Made by a program: the position numbers and the translations under genes | From: Intestinimonas massiliensis (ex Afouda et al. 2020) | Lineage (GTDB): Bacteria; Bacillota; Clostridia; Oscillospirales; Oscillospiraceae | NCBI RefSeq assembly: GCF_001244995.1 | Contig: NZ_LN869528.1 | Span: forward strand, 322,773-386,772 | Length of the DNA stretch: 64,000 nucleotides | Direction of reading: 5' to 3' | The notes under the pieces: model-generated | The model's input: only the letters and a program-made list of their open reading frames with translations | What the model was told of the DNA's origin: nothing | Database searches by the model: none | Shown here: positions 54,199-62,256 of the stretch, piece after piece | Layout: each line of letters begins with the position of its first letter | Numbering within the stretch: the stretch's first letter is position 1

Positions 54199-55278
54199 TT
54201 ACTTCAGGTCCTTGATCTGCTGATACAGCTCGGCCTGGTCAGCGGTGTTCTCCTCAATCACTTTGGAGCAGGCCTCCTGCCAAGGAGCCAGATCGGTAAC
54301 CTCGACCACGTTGCAGCCGTCGGCCTTCAGCTCTTCCAGGACCTTAGCCTCGGCATCGGCGGACAGCGTGGCGTTAAATTCCTGGGTATACTTGCCGGCC
54401 TCCATAATGACCTTCTGCTGATTCTCAGTCAGCTTATTCCAAGCGGCATCGGTGATGACGGCCTGAATGGCGCCCAGGGTGTGGCCGTCCAGGATCAGAT
54501 TGTTGGCGACCTCCGGGAAGGCGTTGGACTTGTAGTTGGCAATGGGCTGCTCGGCACCGTCCACCACGCCGGTCTGCAGGGCAGAGTACAGTTCGCCGAA
54601 GGATACGACGGTGGGATAGGCGCCCAGGCCCTCAACCAAACCGTTCATAACGGGGTCGTTGGACACACGCAGCTTCATGCCCTTCAGGTCCTCGATGCTG
54701 TTGACGGGAGTGCGGGTGAAGAAGTGACGGAAGCCCTCCTCACCGTAAAAGATGCCGCGCAGGGGCAGACCGAGCTCTTGGGGCTCGTTGAGGAACTCGG
54801 CGGCCAAGTCGCTGTTGGCAAAGTTCCAGAAATGCTCGCGGCTCTCGAAGGTAAAGGGGATGGAGAGCAGCTTGGACTTCTGCGCGCCGTAGCTGTTCAG
54901 GGCGAAGGCAGAGATACGGGAGATGTCAACGGTGGTCTCGCCGCCCAGCATGCCGTCCAGAACGTCGTTCTCCGAGCCCAGCACACCGCTGGCCTGCACG
55001 TCAATGGTGATGGAGCCGCCGGACAGCTCCTCCACCTTCTCCTTAAAGGCCGTGGCGGTCTGGCCCACGATGGTGTCGAGGGGGTTCACCTCGGCGTAAA
55101 CCAAAGTCACCTTAGGATCGTTGGCCACATCGCCGGCAGAGGCACTCTCCACAGGCGCGGAGGCGCTGGGCGCGGGGGCGCTGGCCGAGGGAGAGGGGCT
55201 TGCGGTGCTGCCGCCGCCACAGGCCACCAGCCCAAACATCATGGCGCCGGCCATCAGAGCAGAGATAAGTTTCTTCAT
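54199..55278 (-). CDS. TRAP transporter substrate-binding lipoprotein DctP-type
   Basis: A 359-aa lipoprotein: signal peptide with lipobox LVACG (Cys20), Ser/Pro/Ala linker, then a DctP domain. Motifs: VTLVYAEVNPLDTIVGQTAT, GGETTVDISRISAFALNSYG, the substrate-carboxylate-binding Arg in LKGMKLRVSNDPV, GLGAYPTVVSFGELYSALQT, VVDGAEQPIANYKSN. First gene of the TRAP-uxuA-uxuB operon; the neighbours make glucuronate or galacturonate the likely ligand. Start ATG 55278, AAGGAGG. Confidence 0.93.
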   Translation of the reverse strand: MKKLISALMAGAMMFGLVACGGGSTASPSPSASAPAPSASAPVESASAGDVANDPKVTLVYAEVNPLDTIVGQTATAFKEKVEELSGGSITIDVQASGVLGSENDVLDGMLGGETTVDISRISAFALNSYGAQKSKLLSIPFTFESREHFWNFANSDLAAEFLNEPQELGLPLRGIFYGEEGFRHFFTRTPVNSIEDLKGMKLRVSNDPVMNGLVEGLGAYPTVVSFGELYSALQTGVVDGAEQPIANYKSNAFPEVANNLILDGHTLGAIQAVITDAAWNKLTENQQKVIMEAGKYTQEFNATLSADAEAKVLEELKADGCNVVEVTDLAPWQEACSKVIEENTADQAELYQQIKDLK

Positions 55279-55334
55279 GTCATTTCCTCCTTGAAATTGT
55301 GATAGCGGAATGGTGTTTGCCTTTGTGTGATTTC

Positions 55335-55375
55335 AATGTATCATAAACCTCTCTATTTGTCCACTAGTATGCTAG
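55335..55375 (-). promoter_or_regulatory. dctP operon promoter with GntR-type operator
   Basis: On the minus strand CTAGCATACTAG (55375-55364) abuts TGGACA (-35, 55363-55358), 17-base spacer, TACATT (-10, 55340-55335). The palindrome matches those at gntR, lacI and kdgA. Confidence 0.78.
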
Positions 55376-55687
55376 TAGAAAATACGGATGCATTCTTGTG
55401 CACATCGCCAAAAGTGCCCTGCCACCCTTGCCAATTCTAGTCTTAAATGCAAAAATAGTATGAAGCCCCTCCTTAGACGCAACCGGAAGGCCAAGTCGGC
55501 CGGCCAATACGGTCCGCAGCACAACCCCTTTCAACGGGTGCGCCCGCCCTTGCTCCCACGAAATCTCGGGGGGCTTCTTCCCACAGCCATCCTTTCTGTC
55601 CCCCCGTTTCCATGGTGCGGCGGGGGACGGCGGGCATGGACACCGCATTTTCTATTTTTAATTTTATATTTTACAGATTAGGTGGCG
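55376..55687. other. Intergenic region upstream of the YcxB-like gene
   Basis: About 310 bases with no supported gene. It is GC-rich at 55480-55640 with short C and G runs, then very AT-rich at 55648-55680 just before the YcxB-like start. No terminator, repeat or clear promoter was identified. Confidence 0.5.
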
Positions 55688-56230
55688 ATGAATCAAGTGA
55701 ACGAGCACGAACTCACGGTAATGGTACACATTGACGGAAGGCTATTTCGCAATTTTGCCCTGTTTGATACCTTCCGGCGGCAGCGCAAGTGGGTTTCCCC
55801 CGCCCTGTTTGCCGCCATTATGATCGGGTTTTCTTGCGTCTGCTTTGCCCTGCGTGGGCAAGCCGAGCAGGCGGTCTTACTGGGCGGCACGTTGCTGGCC
55901 GTTGGGCTGCTTTTGCCAGCGGCCTATTTCCTCAACTTTTTTCTCTCGGTCCGCACCCAAGTCAAAAAGCTCGGCCTAACCACCCCACAGCATGTATACA
56001 CAGTTGTCTTTCAGGGGCAGAGCGGCGTATCCGTCTCTACCGACCGGGAACAGGCTTTCTATTCCTGGGAGCAGTTATATGCCGCTTATCGGGTCCTGGA
56101 CGGAATCTATCTGTATGCCGCGCCCCAAAGGGCCTACCTGTTGCCTGCCGACCAGATTGCCGGCGGTGTCGATGGCTTGTGGGAGCTTCTCTGCACAAAG
56201 CTGCCCCAAAAGAACCTCCATGCCATGTGA
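55688..56230 (+). CDS. YcxB-like membrane protein
   Basis: About 180 aa. After a short cytoplasmic N-terminus (LTVMVHIDGRLFRNFALFDT) come two TM helices (about 38-58 and 63-85), then a C-terminal domain resembling the YcxB family (PF14317 type): VVFQGQSGVSVSTDREQAFY, SWEQLYAAYRVLDGIYLYAA. Function is unknown. ATG 55688 is used; an in-frame GTG at 55682 is possible, and the AGGTGG site is close to both. It points toward the kdgA operon but is separated from it by about 200 bases that include kdgA's own promoter. Confidence 0.7.
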   Translation: MNQVNEHELTVMVHIDGRLFRNFALFDTFRRQRKWVSPALFAAIMIGFSCVCFALRGQAEQAVLLGGTLLAVGLLLPAAYFLNFFLSVRTQVKKLGLTTPQHVYTVVFQGQSGVSVSTDREQAFYSWEQLYAAYRVLDGIYLYAAPQRAYLLPADQIAGGVDGLWELLCTKLPQKNLHAM

Positions 56231-56335
56231 CGGGTAATGTCCCGATGCCCCGTCTTAACTAAAATTTTGGAAAACCTATGCGAATCTAATGCAAATTACA
56301 CAAAAACACGCCGAAAAATTTTCTTGTCTTTCCAC

Positions 56336-56363
56336 TTGCGCTCTAGTATGCAAGTATTATAAT
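56336..56363 (+). promoter_or_regulatory. kdgA operon promoter with GntR-type operator in the spacer
   Basis: TTGCGC (56336-56341), 16-base spacer, perfect TATAAT (56358-56363). CTAGTATGCAAG (56343-56354) occupies the spacer, the classic place for a repressor. It is a variant of the palindrome found at dctP, gntR and lacI. Confidence 0.78.
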
Positions 56364-56434
56364 AGAAATAGTAATTTCTAAGATCATACAGCGGTTCAAC
56401 AGTTTTAATCTTGCATGGTAGGAGGAGTATCATC

Positions 56435-57397
56435 ATGAACGAAGTGCTCGCAAAGGTCCAACAGATCGGCGTGATCCCCGTAATCGCCATTGAGGATGCC
56501 GCCAAGGCGGTGCCCCTGGCCCGCGCGCTGACGGCGGGCGGCATTCCGGCCGCAGAGGTGACCTTTCGCACGGCGGCGGGGGAAGAGGCCATCCGGCAGA
56601 TCGCGCAGAACTGCCCGGAGGTGCTGGTGGGCGCCGGCACCGTGCTGAATGAGGAGCAGTGTGACCGGGCCATTGCCGCCGGCGCCAGATTCATCGTCTC
56701 GCCCGGCTACAACGAGGCGCTGGTGGCCCACTGCCAGGCCAGAGGCATCCCCGTGCTGCCCGGCTGCGTCAACGCCTCCGACATGACCCGCGCGGTAAAC
56801 GCTGGCCTGGAGGTGGTGAAGTTCTTCCCCGCCGAGCAGTCCGGCGGCCTGAGCTTTCTCAAGGCTCTGGCTCCCGTGTTTCCCAAGCTGAGCTTTATGC
56901 CCACCGGAGGCGTAAGCGCCAAGAATCTGATGGATTATCTGGGCTATGACCGCATCGTGGCCTGCGGCGGCACCTGGATGGTAAAGAAAGACCTGATTGA
57001 AGCAGAGCAGTGGGATGAGATTACCCGGGTGTGCAGAGAGGCCGTAAAGACCATGCTGGGCTTTTCTCTCCACCACGTGGGCATCAACTGCGCCGACGAG
57101 GCAGAGGCCGACCGCACCGTCCGGACGCTGTGCGCCCTCTTCGGCTTTACCTATCAAATGGGCAACTCCTCCATCGTGGCCATGCCCGCCGTGGAGTGCA
57201 CCAAACAGCCCTACCTGGGGACTCACGGGCACATCGCCATCGGCGTCAACAGCGTGGATCGGGCGGTGTATCACCTGGGACTCCAGGGCGCTGCCTTCGA
57301 CGAGGCCACCCGCAAGACCGACGCTAAGGGCCGCACCAAGGCCATCTATCTCCAGGGTGAGTTCGGCGGATTTGCCATTCATCTGGTGCAAAAATAA
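56435..57397 (+). CDS. kdgA: KDPG/KHG aldolase fused to a VOC-like domain
   Basis: Splits 2-keto-3-deoxy-6-phosphogluconate into pyruvate and glyceraldehyde 3-phosphate. 320 aa. Residues 1-205 are the class I aldolase: VIPVIAIEDAAKAVPLARAL, AAEVTFRTA (catalytic Glu), VGAGTVLNEEQ, and VVKFFPAEQSGG with the Schiff-base Lys. The last ~115 residues (LHHVGINCADEAEADRTVRT to GGFAIHLVQK) look like a single VOC/glyoxalase-type module, an extension seen in some Firmicutes and of unknown role. Start ATG 56435, GGAGGAG. First gene of the rightward operon. Confidence 0.92.
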   Translation: MNEVLAKVQQIGVIPVIAIEDAAKAVPLARALTAGGIPAAEVTFRTAAGEEAIRQIAQNCPEVLVGAGTVLNEEQCDRAIAAGARFIVSPGYNEALVAHCQARGIPVLPGCVNASDMTRAVNAGLEVVKFFPAEQSGGLSFLKALAPVFPKLSFMPTGGVSAKNLMDYLGYDRIVACGGTWMVKKDLIEAEQWDEITRVCREAVKTMLGFSLHHVGINCADEAEADRTVRTLCALFGFTYQMGNSSIVAMPAVECTKQPYLGTHGHIAIGVNSVDRAVYHLGLQGAAFDEATRKTDAKGRTKAIYLQGEFGGFAIHLVQK

Positions 57398-57409
57398 GAA
57401 AGGTGATGT

Positions 57410-58438
57410 ATGATCATGAGTAGAGTCATTACGTTCGGCGAAATTATGCTGCGGCTGGCCCCCAACGGCTACTACCGCTTCTTCCAGAACGATCAGATGC
57501 AGGCCACCTTCGGTGGCGGCGAGGCCAACGTGGCCGTTTCGTTGGCCAACTACGGCCTGGATTCCGCCTATGTGACCAAGCTGCCCGCCCACGCCATCGG
57601 CCAGGCCGCCGTGGATTCCCTGCGGTATTTCGGCGTGGACACCTCCAGGATCGTCCGGGGCGGCGACCGGGTGGGCATCTACTACCTGGAAAAGGGGGCC
57701 TCCCAGCGGGGCAGCGTGTGCATCTACGACCGGGCCCACTCCGCGATCCAAGAGGCCCAGCCCGACGATTTCGACTGGGACCAGATCTTGGACGGCGCGG
57801 ACTGGTTCCATTTCACCGGCATCACCCCGGCCCTGGGGCCCAACGTGGTGGAGATCTGCAAGGACGCCTGTCAGGCGGCCAAGGCCCACGGCGTGAAGAT
57901 CTCCTGCGACCTGAACTACCGGGGCAAGCTGTGGACCCGGGCCGAGGCCCGGGCCGCCATGACCGAGCTGTGCCGGTACGTGGACGTGTGCATCTCCAAC
58001 GAGGAGGACGCTAAGGACGTATTCGGCATCGAGGCCGAGGACACCGACATCACCGGCGGCAAGCTGAACAAGGAGGGCTACAAGTCCGTGGCCAAGCAGC
58101 TCATGGACCAGTTCGGTTTTGAGAAGGTTGCCATCACCCTGCGCACCTCCATCTCCGCCAGCGACAACGACTGGGCGGGAATGCTGTACGACGGGAAGGA
58201 CTTCTGCTTCTCCAAGGAGTATCATCTGCGCATCGTGGACCGGGTGGGCGGCGGCGACAGCTTTGGCGGCGGCCTCATCTATGCCCTGCTGAACGGCAAG
58301 TCCACCCAGGACGCCATTGAGTTTGCCGTGGCGGCCTCCGCACTCAAGCACTCCATCGAGGGCGACTTCAACCGGGTCACAGTGGCCGAGGTAGAGAAGC
58401 TCTCCGGCGGCGACGGCTCCGGCCGCGTCCAGCGGTAA
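57410..58438 (+). CDS. kdgK: 2-keto-3-deoxygluconate kinase (PfkB family)
   Basis: Phosphorylates 2-keto-3-deoxygluconate for the aldolase. 342 aa of ribokinase fold: VITFGEIMLRLAPNGYYRFF, GGGEANVAVSLANYGLDSAY, CDLNYRGKLW, NEEDAKDVFG, and the C-terminal catalytic signature DRVGGGDSFGGGLIYALL with the catalytic Asp. Two ATGs (57410, 57416) fit AAAGGTG. Follows kdgA by 12 bases. Confidence 0.92.
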   Translation: MIMSRVITFGEIMLRLAPNGYYRFFQNDQMQATFGGGEANVAVSLANYGLDSAYVTKLPAHAIGQAAVDSLRYFGVDTSRIVRGGDRVGIYYLEKGASQRGSVCIYDRAHSAIQEAQPDDFDWDQILDGADWFHFTGITPALGPNVVEICKDACQAAKAHGVKISCDLNYRGKLWTRAEARAAMTELCRYVDVCISNEEDAKDVFGIEAEDTDITGGKLNKEGYKSVAKQLMDQFGFEKVAITLRTSISASDNDWAGMLYDGKDFCFSKEYHLRIVDRVGGGDSFGGGLIYALLNGKSTQDAIEFAVAASALKHSIEGDFNRVTVAEVEKLSGGDGSGRVQR

Positions 58439-58481
58439 CAGCAGTCAACTTTGCCCTATCTTTGTCTCAGGGAGGTTTCGG

Positions 58482-59567
58482 ATGGTCCATTCCAACCCTT
58501 TGTTGCGGGGCGAAAGCCCTCAGAAGTTTATCACCATCGGGGAGATCATGCTGCGTCTGACCCCGCCCAACTATGACAAGATCCGGGTGGCCACCAGCTT
58601 TGAGGCCAGCTATGGCGGAAGCGAGGCCAACATCGCCCTGGCTCTGGCCAATCTGGGTATCGACAGCACCTTCTTCAGCGTGGTGCCCAACAACAGTCTG
58701 GGCAAAAGCGCAGTGCGGATGCTGCGCAGCAATGACGTTCACTGCACGCCCATGATTCTCAGCTCGCCCCAGGACACCCCCACCCACCGGCTGGGAACCT
58801 ACTATCTGGAGACCGGCTATGGCATCCGCCCCAGTAAGGTGACGTATGACCGCAAGCACAGCGCCATCACCGAGTATGACTTTTCCCGGGTGGACCTGGA
58901 CGCTCTGCTGGAGGGTTTTGACTGGCTCCACATGAGCGGTATCACCCCCGCCCTGTCCCCAAGCTGCCGGACCCTTACCCTTGACTGCCTCCGGGCGGCC
59001 AGGGCAAAGGGTATGACCATCAGCTTCGACGGCAACTTCCGCAGCGCCCTGTGGAGCTGGGAGGAAGCACGGGACTTTTGTACCCAGTGCCTGCCCTATG
59101 TGGATGTCCTGCTCGGTATCGAGCCCTACCACCTCTGGCGGGATGCGGATGACCCCGGCAAGGGCGACTGGAAGGACGGTCTCCCCCTGCAGCCCAGCTA
59201 TGAGCAGCAGGACGAGATCTTTCAGGTCTTTCTGGAGCGCTACCCCAACCTCCAGTGCATCGCCCGTCATGTTCGGTATGTCCATTCCGGCAGTGAAAAC
59301 AGCCTGATGGCTTACATGTGGTACCAGGGTCATACCTTTGCAAGCAAGCTGTTTACCTTTCATATCCTAGACCGGGTCGGGGGCGGCGACGCTTTCGCCA
59401 GCGGTCTGATCTATGCCATGATGTGCGGTTATCGCCCCATGGACATCGTCAATTTTGCCGTAGCCAGCAGCGTCATCAAGCACACGATTCACGGGGACGG
59501 AAACATTACCGATGACGTAGAGAGCATCCGCAACCTGATGAACATGAATTGCGACATCAAGCGGTAA
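58482..59567 (+). CDS. Second PfkB-family sugar-acid kinase
   Basis: A 361-aa paralogue of the upstream kinase (shared FxTIGEIMLRL, GGSEANIALALANLGI, DRVGGGDAFASGLIYAMM), but with a different middle region (WSWEEARDFCTQCLPYVDVL, HVRYVHSGSENSLMAYMWYQ). A separate substrate, such as another 2-keto-3-deoxy acid, or an isozyme is possible. ATG 58482, behind AGGGAGG. Confidence 0.85.
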   Translation: MVHSNPLLRGESPQKFITIGEIMLRLTPPNYDKIRVATSFEASYGGSEANIALALANLGIDSTFFSVVPNNSLGKSAVRMLRSNDVHCTPMILSSPQDTPTHRLGTYYLETGYGIRPSKVTYDRKHSAITEYDFSRVDLDALLEGFDWLHMSGITPALSPSCRTLTLDCLRAARAKGMTISFDGNFRSALWSWEEARDFCTQCLPYVDVLLGIEPYHLWRDADDPGKGDWKDGLPLQPSYEQQDEIFQVFLERYPNLQCIARHVRYVHSGSENSLMAYMWYQGHTFASKLFTFHILDRVGGGDAFASGLIYAMMCGYRPMDIVNFAVASSVIKHTIHGDGNITDDVESIRNLMNMNCDIKR

Positions 59568-59602
59568 GCCCCGACACAAAATCAACGAAAAGGAGCCTGT
59601 GG

Positions 59603-61036
59603 ATGAAAGCGTTTATGGACAAGGACTTCCTTCTGGAAACCGATACCGCCAAGCACCTATTCCACCACTATGCGGAACAGATGCCCCTGGTGGACTACCA
59701 CTGTCACATTTCTCCGAGGGAGATCTACGAGAACCGCCGTTTCAACGATCTTGTAGAGGTCTGGCTTGGGGGGAAGCAGCCCGATGGCAGCTATTTTGGC
59801 GACCACTACAAGTGGCGGGTCATGCGTTCCAACGGGGTGAGCGAGGACTATGTTACCGGTGACAAGCCCCCGGTGGAGCGGCTGAAGAAGTTTGCCGAGG
59901 CTCTGGAGCTGGCCATCGGCAACCCCATGTACCACTGGTGTAACCTGGAACTGCGCAAGTTTTTTGGCTATGAGGGCTACCTGTCGCCCGAAACCGTGGA
60001 CGAGGTATGGGCCGTCACCTCCGATCAACTGCAAAACGACCCCAGGCTCACCGTACGGGGGCTGATTGAGCAGTCCAACGTGGCCTTTATCGGCACCACG
60101 GACGACCCCGTGGACCCATTGGAGTGGCATGAGAAGATCGCCGCCGACCCCACGATCCGCTTTCAGGTCTGTCCCTCCTACCGCCCGGACAAAGCCATCA
60201 ACATTACCAAGCCGGGCTTTGCAGATTACATGGCCAAGCTGGCCCAGAGCGTAGGCAGAAAAAGCCTGGACAGCGTTGCGGACGTCTGTGACGCCTTGGT
60301 GGAGCGGCTGGAGTTCTTTAAAACGCTGGGCTGCCGGGCCAGCGACCACGGCTTGGACTATGTTCCCTTCCGTCCCGCCACCATGGCCGAGGCCGACGCG
60401 GCCTATCGGAAGGCCATGGCGGGAGAGCCCTTGAGCCTGGCGGAGGCCGAGGGCTACCAGACCGTCATCCTCCTCTGCCTGGGCCGGGCCTACCATCGGT
60501 TGGGCATTGTCATGCAGCTCCACTACTCCTGTCTGCGCAATGCCAACCGGCGGATGTTTACCGCTCTGGGGCCCGACACCGGCTTTGACATGATTGCCCA
60601 GAACACCTGTGGCGGCAATATCGCCTCCCTGCTGTCCGCGCTGGACATGGACGGCCAGTGTCCCAAGACCATTCTCTATTCCCTCAATCCCGCTGACAAT
60701 GAGCAATTGGACTCCATGCTGGGATGCTTCCAGTCCGATGAGATCCCCGGTAAGATTCAGCATGGCTCCGCCTGGTGGTTCAATGATACCAAGTCCGGTA
60801 TGGAGGAACAGATGGCTTCCCTGGCCAATCTGGGGCTGCTGGGCAATTTTGTGGGAATGCTCACCGATTCCCGTTCCTTCCTCTCCTATGCCCGGCACGA
60901 CTACTTCCGCCGCATCCTGTGCAACCTCATCGGCCGCTGGGTGGAGAATGGGGAGTACCCCAACGATGAAAAGGCCCTGAAGAAAATCGTGGAAGGCGTA
61001 TGCTATACCAATGCCGCCCGGTATTTTGATCTGTAA
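59603..61036 (+). CDS. uxaC: Glucuronate/galacturonate isomerase
   Basis: Isomerises glucuronate to fructuronate and galacturonate to tagaturonate. A 477-aa amidohydrolase-fold enzyme: metal-binding VDYHCHISPREIYENRRFND, FFGYEGYLSPETVDEVW, the barrel motifs around RFQVCPSYRPDKA, CRASDHGLDYVPF, and LLGNFVGMLTDSRSFLSYAR HDYFRRILCN near the end. ATG 59603 (MKAFMDKDF), AAGGAG. It supplies both the uxuB/uxuA branch and the uxaB/uxaA branch. Confidence 0.95.
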   Translation: MKAFMDKDFLLETDTAKHLFHHYAEQMPLVDYHCHISPREIYENRRFNDLVEVWLGGKQPDGSYFGDHYKWRVMRSNGVSEDYVTGDKPPVERLKKFAEALELAIGNPMYHWCNLELRKFFGYEGYLSPETVDEVWAVTSDQLQNDPRLTVRGLIEQSNVAFIGTTDDPVDPLEWHEKIAADPTIRFQVCPSYRPDKAINITKPGFADYMAKLAQSVGRKSLDSVADVCDALVERLEFFKTLGCRASDHGLDYVPFRPATMAEADAAYRKAMAGEPLSLAEAEGYQTVILLCLGRAYHRLGIVMQLHYSCLRNANRRMFTALGPDTGFDMIAQNTCGGNIASLLSALDMDGQCPKTILYSLNPADNEQLDSMLGCFQSDEIPGKIQHGSAWWFNDTKSGMEEQMASLANLGLLGNFVGMLTDSRSFLSYARHDYFRRILCNLIGRWVENGEYPNDEKALKKIVEGVCYTNAARYFDL

Positions 61037-61051
61037 GGAGTGGTCCGTTTC

Positions 61052-62251
61052 GTGACTCAGACATCGGAGACTCAGCGGGAGGGCCGGTTGCTTCGCAATG
61101 TGCTCTTTACCTTTTTTGTCAGCGGTGCGGCCTCTCAGCCCCTGGGCTCCTTCATCCCCTTCCTGAGGGACACTTATGGCTTCAGCTACGACCTGTCCGG
61201 CGTACTGCTGTCCTGCCAGTCCATTGGGAACCTGCTGGCTGTGCTGGCCGCAGGCTTCCTGCCCGTCTACCTGGGCCGCAGGCGGAGCATTCTGACCACT
61301 GCGGTATGGATGGCGGCCGGCTATCTGATTTTTGCCAGCGGCATGGGGACCCCCGTCCTGCTGATCCTGGCCTGCCTCATGACCGGTATCGCCCGCGGCG
61401 GCAACTCCAACTTCGCCAACACCATGATCTCCACCCTGCCCGGAGATAAGGCCACCCGCGGCTATAATCTGCTGCACGGCTGCTTTGCCGTGGGGGCCCT
61501 GCTCTCTCCTCTGCTGCTTATCTTCTGCGCCGGGCGGTGGCCGGGTCTGGGCTGGCGGATCATGGCCGGCCTGTTGTGTCTGCTGTGCATCAGTCAGCTT
61601 GTCGTCTACGCCAGAATGCCCCTTCCGCCGGAGTATGCCAAAAAGAGCATCACGTCGGTGGATCTCCGGTTTTTTAAAGTCAAGCAGTTCTGGCTGGGCG
61701 CCGCCATGCTTTTTTTCTACATCTCCACCGAATACGCCATCGTGGGCTGGCTCGTCACCTACTTTCAGGACATCGGAGTTCTGGACCCCAACCAATCCCA
61801 GATGATGAACAGTCTTCTCTGGCTGGTCATTTTTCTCGGGCGAATGGTGGGGGCCGTCATTACGGGAAAACTCTCCCGGAGCAAGCTGCTGCTGCTGGAC
61901 GGGGTGGGCCTTTTTTCCTTCTTTCTTGTTATGTTCTTCAGCCGGACCCCAGCCCCGATCATCCTGGGACTGGTGGGCGTCGGCTTCTTCATGGCCACTA
62001 TTTACCCCACTGCGTTTGCCTTTGGCAGCGACTGCATCCGGGGCAACGACCTGGGCTGCAGTGTCATGATCTTTACCGGCAGCGCCGGCGGCATCCTCAC
62101 CCCGGCCATGGTGGGTTTTGTAGCCGAGTGGGCGGGCATCCGGGCGGGGATGGGCCTGATTGTGGTATTTGCGGCCCTGCTGCTGTTTTCCATCCTCCTC
62201 AGCGTGTTCAGCGTACGCACAGCCCAGGCTCTACCCGAAAAAGGAGAATGA
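61052..62251 (+). CDS. MFS transporter, probable hexuronate or sugar-acid uptake
   Basis: A 399-aa, 12-TM major-facilitator protein: FFVSGAASQPLGSFIPFLRD, VLLSCQSIGNLLAVLAAGFL, PVYLGRRRSILTTAVWMAAG, central loop near PPEYAKKSI, ending in TAQALPEKGE. The start is GTG 61052 (eleven bases from AAGGAG); the GTG at 61040 overlaps that site. It is a second carrier beside the TRAP system in the same pathway; substrate by context only. Confidence 0.82.
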   Translation: MTQTSETQREGRLLRNVLFTFFVSGAASQPLGSFIPFLRDTYGFSYDLSGVLLSCQSIGNLLAVLAAGFLPVYLGRRRSILTTAVWMAAGYLIFASGMGTPVLLILACLMTGIARGGNSNFANTMISTLPGDKATRGYNLLHGCFAVGALLSPLLLIFCAGRWPGLGWRIMAGLLCLLCISQLVVYARMPLPPEYAKKSITSVDLRFFKVKQFWLGAAMLFFYISTEYAIVGWLVTYFQDIGVLDPNQSQMMNSLLWLVIFLGRMVGAVITGKLSRSKLLLLDGVGLFSFFLVMFFSRTPAPIILGLVGVGFFMATIYPTAFAFGSDCIRGNDLGCSVMIFTGSAGGILTPAMVGFVAEWAGIRAGMGLIVVFAALLLFSILLSVFSVRTAQALPEKGE

Positions 62252-62256
62252 TGCGA

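Noticed and set aside
55364-55648. Minus-strand frame of 94 codons upstream of the YcxB-like gene
   Set aside because: It overlaps the dctP operator, has no ribosome site, and its translation has no recognisable motif.
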